A program made the position numbers and the translations under genes. Below, piece by piece: positions 59,311 through 64,000 of a stretch of DNA of 64,000 nucleotides (position 1 is the first letter of the stretch; each line of letters begins with the position of its first letter). The stretch covers positions 1 to 64,000 of the forward strand of contig NZ_CP014143.1 in assembly GCF_001750105.1 (NCBI RefSeq), read 5' to 3'. The notes below the pieces were generated by a model. That model was not told the DNA's origin. It worked only from the letters and a program-made list of their open reading frames with translations, and did no database searches. This DNA comes from Microbulbifer aggregans (GTDB taxonomy: Bacteria; Pseudomonadota; Gammaproteobacteria; Pseudomonadales; Cellvibrionaceae).

Positions 59311-61128
59311 TCAGTAGAGAATGCTCGCGCCGCTCTCTGCACCAGTAGCGAGAGCGCGCAGGTTTTTGAACAACTCGCGCCCCATACCGCGGGAGTGCGC
59401 ACTCAGGTCTACTTCCGCAAGCGGTCGCGCTGCCAACTCTGCATCGTCGACGTGCAGCACTAATGTGCCGGCTTTGGCATCCAGTTCAATCACATCGCCC
59501 TCGCGGACTTTGGCGATTGCACCGCCCTCTACCGCCTCCGGGGACATATGAATTGCGGCGGGGACTTTGCCGGAAGCGCCGGACATACGACCGTCAGTAA
59601 CCAGCGCCACCTTGAATCCGCGGTCCTGCAGCACACCCAGGGTCGGCGTGAGTTTGTGCAGCTCCGGCATACCGATGGCCTGGGGGCCCTGGAAGCGCAC
59701 AACGGCAACGAAATCCTTGTCCAGCTCTCCAGCCTTGAAACGCTCCAGCAGTTCGTCCTGGCTCTCGAAAACAACCGCCGGGGCTTTGATATAGAGCTGA
59801 TCGGACTTGAGCGCGGATACCTTGATTACGCTGCGACCCAGGTTACCGTCGAGCAACTGCAGGCCACCGTGCTGGGAGAAAGGATCGCTGGCGGGGCGCA
59901 GGATACTGGCATCGCCGGTTTCCTCGACTGTCGGCCGCCAGACCACGGACGCCTTGTCTTCACTGAGGAAAGGATCGTGGCAGTAGGGTTTGAGACCGGA
60001 CTCACCGAGCACGGTGTGCACATCGTCGTGCAAAAGGCCGGCATCCAACAGCTCGCGAATCAGGAACTGCATACCACCGGCCGCGGCGAAGTGGTTGATG
60101 TCGGCTGTGCCATTCGGATACACGTGGCACATAAGAGGCACCACCTCAGAAAGCTCCGCCATATCCTGCCAGGTAATCTGAATACCGGCTGCGCGCGCCA
60201 TGGCGATCAGGTGCAGGGTATGGTTGGTGGAACCACCGGTGGCGAGGAGGCCGACAATGCCGTTAACAAAAGCCTTTTCGGAAAGGATTTTCGCGATCGG
60301 TGTGTACTGGCTGGGTTCCGTGATCTGCACCAGTTGCTTGACGGCAGCATCGTTGAGAGCCTGGCGCAACTCGGTACCGGGGTTTACGAAGGAGCTGCCG
60401 GGCAATTGCAGCCCCATGATCTCCACCAGCATCTGGTTACTGTTGGCGGTGCCGTAGAAAGTACAGGTGCCGGGGCTGTGATAAGAGGCGCTCTCCGCCT
60501 CCAACAACTCCTTGCGGCCCACTTTGCCTTCCGCGTACAGCTGCCGCACCCGCGCCTTTTCCGAGTTGGAAAGGCCGGTGGGCATGGGCCCTGCGGGCAC
60601 GAACATTGCCGGCAGGTGCCCGAACGCCAGAGCGCCGATCACCAGGCCGGGAACGATCTTGTCGCAGATCCCGAGATAAAAAGCTCCCTCGAATACATCG
60701 TGGGAGAGAGCGATTGCGGTCGACATAGCGATCACATCGCGGGAGAAGAGACTGAGCTCCATACCGGCGCGACCCTGGGTCACGCCGTCGCACATAGCCG
60801 GCACACCGCCCGCCACCTGGGCGGAGGCACCGCTGCTGATCGCGGCCTTCTTGATCAGATCCGGATAGCTCCCATAAGGCTGATGCGCAGACAGCATATC
60901 GTTATAGGCATTCACGATCGCCAGATTGGGGCCGCGCCCCGAAGCAATCAGGTCCTTGTCGCGTTCACTGCAGGCGGCGATGGCGTGGGCGAGGTTGCCG
61001 CAGGAGAGATGGCTACTGGCGCGACCGGTGATGTGGGCGCGCTCTACCTGCGCCAGGTACTCCCCCCGGGTCTCCTCACTGCGTTCGACAATACGCTGCG
61101 TAACTGCTTGAACCTTGCTGTGGACCAT
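59311..61128 (-). CDS. edd: phosphogluconate dehydratase
   Basis: Edd dehydrates 6-phosphogluconate to KDPG, the marker step of the Entner-Doudoroff pathway. The 605-residue IlvD/Edd-family iron-sulfur enzyme has [36 protein letters not shown] with a cluster Cys, [10 protein letters not shown] with another, and [17 protein letters not shown]. It lies between pgi and zwf, so the cluster encodes a full route from G6P. Confidence 0.97.
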   Translation of the reverse strand: MVHSKVQAVTQRIVERSEETRGEYLAQVERAHITGRASSHLSCGNLAHAIAACSERDKDLIASGRGPNLAIVNAYNDMLSAHQPYGSYPDLIKKAAISSGASAQVAGGVPAMCDGVTQGRAGMELSLFSRDVIAMSTAIALSHDVFEGAFYLGICDKIVPGLVIGALAFGHLPAMFVPAGPMPTGLSNSEKARVRQLYAEGKVGRKELLEAESASYHSPGTCTFYGTANSNQMLVEIMGLQLPGSSFVNPGTELRQALNDAAVKQLVQITEPSQYTPIAKILSEKAFVNGIVGLLATGGSTNHTLHLIAMARAAGIQITWQDMAELSEVVPLMCHVYPNGTADINHFAAAGGMQFLIRELLDAGLLHDDVHTVLGESGLKPYCHDPFLSEDKASVVWRPTVEETGDASILRPASDPFSQHGGLQLLDGNLGRSVIKVSALKSDQLYIKAPAVVFESQDELLERFKAGELDKDFVAVVRFQGPQAIGMPELHKLTPTLGVLQDRGFKVALVTDGRMSGASGKVPAAIHMSPEAVEGGAIAKVREGDVIELDAKAGTLVLHVDDAELAARPLAEVDLSAHSRGMGRELFKNLRALATGAESGASILY

Positions 61129-61147
61129 AACCCTTTTACTCTTTTGC

Positions 61148-62812
61148 TTATCCGGTAGTTTCCGCTGCAGCGGTACCGGCTTTGACCCGCCGGTAGTATT
61201 CGATCAGGCGGGCTGTGGAGGCATCCTCTTCACGCAGATCACCACACTCCAGCTTTGGTTGTAGTGCCGCGGCGAGTCCTTTACCCAGTTCCACACCCCA
61301 CTGATCAAAGGAATAAATTTGTAGAATCACACCCTGCACAAAAATTTTATGCTCATAGAGAGCAATCAATGCTCCCAATGCGTGCGGGTTGAGTTTTTTT
61401 ATCAGAATCGTGTTGCTTGGACGATTCCCCCGATGGACCTTGAACGGTGCCAGTGCTGAAACTTCAGCCTCGTCCAGCCCCCGCTCCTGCAGCTCTGCAA
61501 CCACCTCGTCATTGCTGACCCCATTCATCAGCGCCTGGCTCTGGGCCAGCATATTGGCCATCAGAATCTCGTGATGACCGGGCAAGCCGTGCCCCGCCGC
61601 GACACTGCCGATAAAATCCGCCGGGACCACCGCAGGACTCTGGTGCAGGTACTGGTAGAAGGCGTGCTGCCCGTTGATACCCAGCTGCCCCCATATTAGG
61701 GGGCCGGTCGCGTATGCTGCCTCCTCCCCCGACCTGGTGGTAGATTTGCCGTTGCTCTCCATCTCCGCCTGCTGCAGGTAAGCCGGCAACATATGCAGAG
61801 CCTGGTCATAGGGCAGCACCGCGTGCGCTGGATAGCCCATAAACGTGCAATACCACACACTGAGAAGCCCCATGAGTAACGGCGCGTTCTGCTCCAGTGG
61901 CGCCTGCTGGAAATGGCGATCCATCTCCGCCGCACCATCCAACAGTGCCCGAAACCCTTCAAAACCAATCGCGATCGCCACCGGCAGGCCGATGGCAGAC
62001 CACACGGAAAAGCGACCGCCGACCCAGTCCCAGAAGCGGAATACTCGATCCGCTTCGATACCGAACTCTTGCGCGCGCGCGGGGCTCGCGGTGACGGCAG
62101 CAAAATGACGCCTGAGCAGCTCATCCCGATCTGCGAGCGGATCCAGCCACCTCAGCGCACTTCGCGCATTGGTCAACGTTTCCGTAGTGGAGAACGTCTT
62201 TGACGACACCACAAACAGGGTCGTCTCCGGATTGAGCCCCGCCAGCGTATCGGCCAGCTGGGCACCATCCACATTCGATACAAAGTGAACGTTTACGCCG
62301 CCCTGCCTATAACCCCGCAGGGCTTCAATGACCATCTGCGGTCCCAGATGAGAGCCACCGACGCCGAGGTTGACCACATCGGAGATCGGCAAGCCCGTGC
62401 ATCCTGTCAGGGCGCCATTATGTAGTAAATTTACAAAACCTTTCAAGCGCTCCAGCTCAGTCGCCACGGCGACGGCCACCGACTGTCCCTCACAGCTGAG
62501 ATCGGCCACACCACTGCCACGCAACGCAGTATGCAGGACCGGCCGCCCTTCAGTGCGATTGATCGGCACTCCGGTAAAGAGCCGATCCCGCCAGCGCTCC
62601 ACATCCGCCTCCCTCGCCAGCTGTAATAAATTTACAAAAACCTCGTCATCAATAAGGTTTTTGGAGTAATCCAGCAGGAAAGACGGCAGCTCCAGGGAAT
62701 AGCGCTCAGCGCGCCGGGGATCGTTGGCAAAGAGTTCGCGCAGGTGGGTGTGTTGCATTTGCCCGGCCAGGGCTTCCAGCTCGCGCCAGCTGTGAGTTTG
62801 GGTAATATCCAT
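61148..62812 (-). CDS. pgi: glucose-6-phosphate isomerase
   Basis: Pgi interconverts glucose-6-phosphate and fructose-6-phosphate. The 554-residue protein has [31 protein letters not shown] and [14 protein letters not shown], the family signatures. I use the ATG at 62812 ([12 protein letters not shown]); the open frame runs further into the operator region and is rejected. It is the first gene of the - strand sugar cluster and diverges from a LacI-type gene. Two HexR-like palindromes lie within its first third. Confidence 0.96.
   Translation of the reverse strand: MDITQTHSWRELEALAGQMQHTHLRELFANDPRRAERYSLELPSFLLDYSKNLIDDEVFVNLLQLAREADVERWRDRLFTGVPINRTEGRPVLHTALRGSGVADLSCEGQSVAVAVATELERLKGFVNLLHNGALTGCTGLPISDVVNLGVGGSHLGPQMVIEALRGYRQGGVNVHFVSNVDGAQLADTLAGLNPETTLFVVSSKTFSTTETLTNARSALRWLDPLADRDELLRRHFAAVTASPARAQEFGIEADRVFRFWDWVGGRFSVWSAIGLPVAIAIGFEGFRALLDGAAEMDRHFQQAPLEQNAPLLMGLLSVWYCTFMGYPAHAVLPYDQALHMLPAYLQQAEMESNGKSTTRSGEEAAYATGPLIWGQLGINGQHAFYQYLHQSPAVVPADFIGSVAAGHGLPGHHEILMANMLAQSQALMNGVSNDEVVAELQERGLDEAEVSALAPFKVHRGNRPSNTILIKKLNPHALGALIALYEHKIFVQGVILQIYSFDQWGVELGKGLAAALQPKLECGDLREEDASTARLIEYYRRVKAGTAAAETTG
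62421..62435. promoter_or_regulatory. HexR-like palindrome inside pgi, site A
   Basis: TGTAGTAAATTTACA has half-sites TGTA(A/G) and TTACA with 5-bp spacing, close to the HexR consensus TGTAATTAAATTACA. It is in the pgi coding region and uses AT-rich codons (GTA AAT TTA CTA) in an otherwise GC-rich gene. Function is inferred only from resemblance. Confidence 0.45.
62622..62636. promoter_or_regulatory. HexR-like palindrome inside pgi, site B
   Basis: TGTAATAAATTTACA has perfect TGTAA/TTACA half-sites, and lies 201 bp from site A. The codons GTA AAT TTA TTA encode the same FVNLL run as site A. Confidence 0.5.
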
Positions 62813-62870
62813 AGTCTCCCCCTTCGCCTTCAGCCCCGCAACGAGGGCGTCAACAGGCCAATTGTTATCA

Positions 62871-62898
62871 ATTATTGGGCAGCGTTTCTTGCTTTCAA
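62871..62898 (-). promoter_or_regulatory. candidate pgi promoter
   Basis: On the - strand TTGAAA (62898-62893) and AATAAT (62876-62871) are 16 bp apart, about 60 bases before the pgi ATG. An operator (62905-62918) lies just upstream of the -35 box, so the repressor would cover it. Confidence 0.4.
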
Positions 62899-62904
62899 CG
62901 CAAT

Positions 62905-62918
62905 TGACAACGCTGTCA
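62905..62918. promoter_or_regulatory. LacI-type operator, pgi-proximal
   Basis: TGACAACGCTGTCA differs from the TonB-receptor operator consensus TGAYAGCGCTGTCA by one base in the left half. It lies in the 300-bp pgi/lacI divergent gap. Confidence 0.75.
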
Positions 62919-62942
62919 TTTTGCCTCAAGCGTCCCATATGC

Positions 62943-62956
62943 AGACAGCGCTGTCA
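62943..62956. promoter_or_regulatory. LacI-type operator, lacI-proximal
   Basis: AGACAGCGCTGTCA holds the palindrome GACAGCGCTGTC, centred 38 bp from the pgi-proximal site. A TTGACA on the - strand overlaps its right edge. Confidence 0.75.
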
Positions 62957-63112
62957 ATTCGCTCTTGTAGTCAAATTTCACGATCGGCCGACCAGCCGTT
63001 TCAGGCGGTGCAGCAGCGGATTGTGGTGGCTTTTGCTGCTAAACTGCGCCTCTCGGCCTGCTGGGAAACAGAGCGAGGCCGGATATAACAATGACAAGGA
63101 CCAGCGCCCTCA

Positions 63113-64000
63113 ATGAAAGTCACCATCAACGATGTCGCCGCTCGGGCTGGCGTCTCCATCAAGACCGTATCCCGGGTTATCAACAATGAACCCTCTGTGC
63201 GTCCAGCGACCAAGAAGAAGGTGATGGATGCGGTCAAGGCGCTGAACTACCAGCCAAACCTTGCAGCCCGCAACCTGGCCGGGACCCGCTCCTACACCAT
63301 TGCCTTTATCTACGACAATCCCAACGCCTACTACGTCATCGATATGCAAAACGGCATACTCGATGCGTGCAAGGCGCGCGGTTACGAACTGCTGATCCAC
63401 CCCAGCAACTCAAAGTCACCCCAGGTGCACAAGGAGCTGGAGGACCTGGTGGAACACTCCAAGGTGGCGGGACTGGTGCTCACCCCACCCTTCTCGGAGA
63501 AGCCGGATGTGATCGAGACCGTCAAGAAACTGGGGGTCGACTACGTGCGTATCGTCTCTGCCGAGGCCGCGGAGAAAGATGAGGACAACTGCATCCAGGT
63601 GGACGACAGCAGTGCCGCCTATGAACTGACCAAACATCTGCTTGACCACGGACACAAGCGCATTGGCTTCCTCTGTGGTGGCGAAGAGCACGTTTCCACC
63701 CACGGGCGTCTGGATGGCTATAAACGCGCATTGAAAGACGCGGGGCTGGTGGCGGATGAGGACATGATCCTCAAGGGCGAATACTCGTTTGATTCCGGCG
63801 TCCAGGGGGCCAAGAAACTACTGGGATCCGCAAATCCGCCCAGCGCAATTTTTGCCAGTAATGACGAGATGGCTGCCGGCGCCCTGTTCGCGGCGCGGCT
63901 GATGAATATCGATATTCCATCACAACTGTCCATCGTCGGCTTCGAGGACAGCCCCTTCTCGCGCCAGACGTGGCCGAAACTCACGACCGCGCACCAGCCC
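63113..64000 (+). CDS. LacI-family transcriptional regulator (partial, cut by window end)
   Basis: The first 296 codons of a LacI/GalR-type repressor: an N-terminal helix-turn-helix MKVTINDVAARAGVSIKTVSRVINNE, hinge helix LNYQPNLAARNLAG, and a periplasmic-binding-protein-like sensor domain with ASNDEMAAGAL and GFEDSPFS. It ends at the window edge without a stop. It is divergent from the glucose-catabolism operon and is the obvious candidate to bind the palindromes upstream of pgi and the TonB receptor. The effector is probably a sugar, which I cannot name. Confidence 0.93.
   Translation, partial: MKVTINDVAARAGVSIKTVSRVINNEPSVRPATKKKVMDAVKALNYQPNLAARNLAGTRSYTIAFIYDNPNAYYVIDMQNGILDACKARGYELLIHPSNSKSPQVHKELEDLVEHSKVAGLVLTPPFSEKPDVIETVKKLGVDYVRIVSAEAAEKDEDNCIQVDDSSAAYELTKHLLDHGHKRIGFLCGGEEHVSTHGRLDGYKRALKDAGLVADEDMILKGEYSFDSGVQGAKKLLGSANPPSAIFASNDEMAAGALFAARLMNIDIPSQLSIVGFEDSPFSRQTWPKLTTAHQP

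Larger units (their letters stand above)
62813..63112. other. divergent pgi / LacI-gene intergenic region
   Basis: This 300-bp gap contains two operator-like palindromes (62905-62956) between divergent genes, and a candidate pgi promoter. The segment 62960-63112 next to the regulator gene shows no clear promoter. No small gene is evident. Confidence 0.65.

Noticed and set aside
59548..61158. 536-codon + strand open frame across edd
   Set aside because: It is the antisense shadow of edd.
62902..62930. TTGACA at 62904 as a promoter for the LacI gene
   Set aside because: No -10 box lies at 16-18 bp; the TTGACA is part of the operator palindrome.

Overview
This GC-rich window fits a marine gammaproteobacterium near the Cellvibrionales/Pseudomonadales (Microbulbifer-like is my best guess, not proven). 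The grounds are gene orders shared with Pseudomonas (lptCAB-rpoN-hpf-ptsN-rapZ-ptsO; mreBCD-maf-rng-yhdP; prmC-prfA-hemA facing TPR gene-lolB-ispE-tRNA-Gln-prs-rplY-pth-ychF) together with a TonB receptor/SapC/flavin-halogenase cluster typical of sugar-scavenging marine and plant-associated proteobacteria.

Layout. 0-7.8 kb (+): LPS export (lptC, lptA, lptB), sigma-54, ribosome hibernation, nitrogen PTS (ptsN, rapZ, ptsO), mgtE and darP, closed by a bidirectional terminator. 7.8-18.4 kb (-): an unrecognised membrane protein, an msrB lipoprotein gene, the giant AsmA-like yhdP, rng, maf, mreD, mreC, mreB. 18.8-23.3 kb (+): gatCAB, a PA4642-type small protein, cysZ. 23.3-29.0 kb (-): an O-acyltransferase with SGNH domain, a sulfotransferase-like protein, a DEAD-box helicase, a DoxX protein. 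29.1-32.1 kb (+): a MATE exporter and a secreted AstE/aspartoacylase-like protein. 32.1-36.3 kb (-): a CDF metal exporter, prmC, prfA, hemA. 36.7-45.5 kb (+): TPR lipoprotein, lolB, ispE, tRNA-Gln, prs, rplY, pth, ychF, an EamA transporter, tRNA-Met and a second identical tRNA-Gln.

45.8-62.8 kb (-) is the most distinctive part. A complete Entner-Doudoroff route runs pgi-edd-zwf-pgl-eda-gap-pykA. It is followed on the same strand by a TonB-dependent receptor, sapC, two flavin-dependent halogenase-like genes and a TauE/SafE permease. A LacI-type regulator (cut by the window end) is divergent from pgi. Near-identical palindromes of the form TGAYAGCGCTGTCA occur twice upstream of pgi/lacI and twice upstream of the receptor, which suggests that one sugar-responsive LacI repressor links outer-membrane uptake to glucose-6-phosphate catabolism. 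Two HexR-like palindromes lie inside the pgi coding sequence.

Other points: mreC has no normal start in frame (either an ATT start or a one-base change in a G run); the last 19 bp of the first tRNA-Gln region are repeated 203 bp downstream, as in the E. coli tyrT/rtT arrangement; and the MsrB lipoprotein has lost half of its zinc-binding cysteines. No insertion sequence, prophage or CRISPR array was seen.
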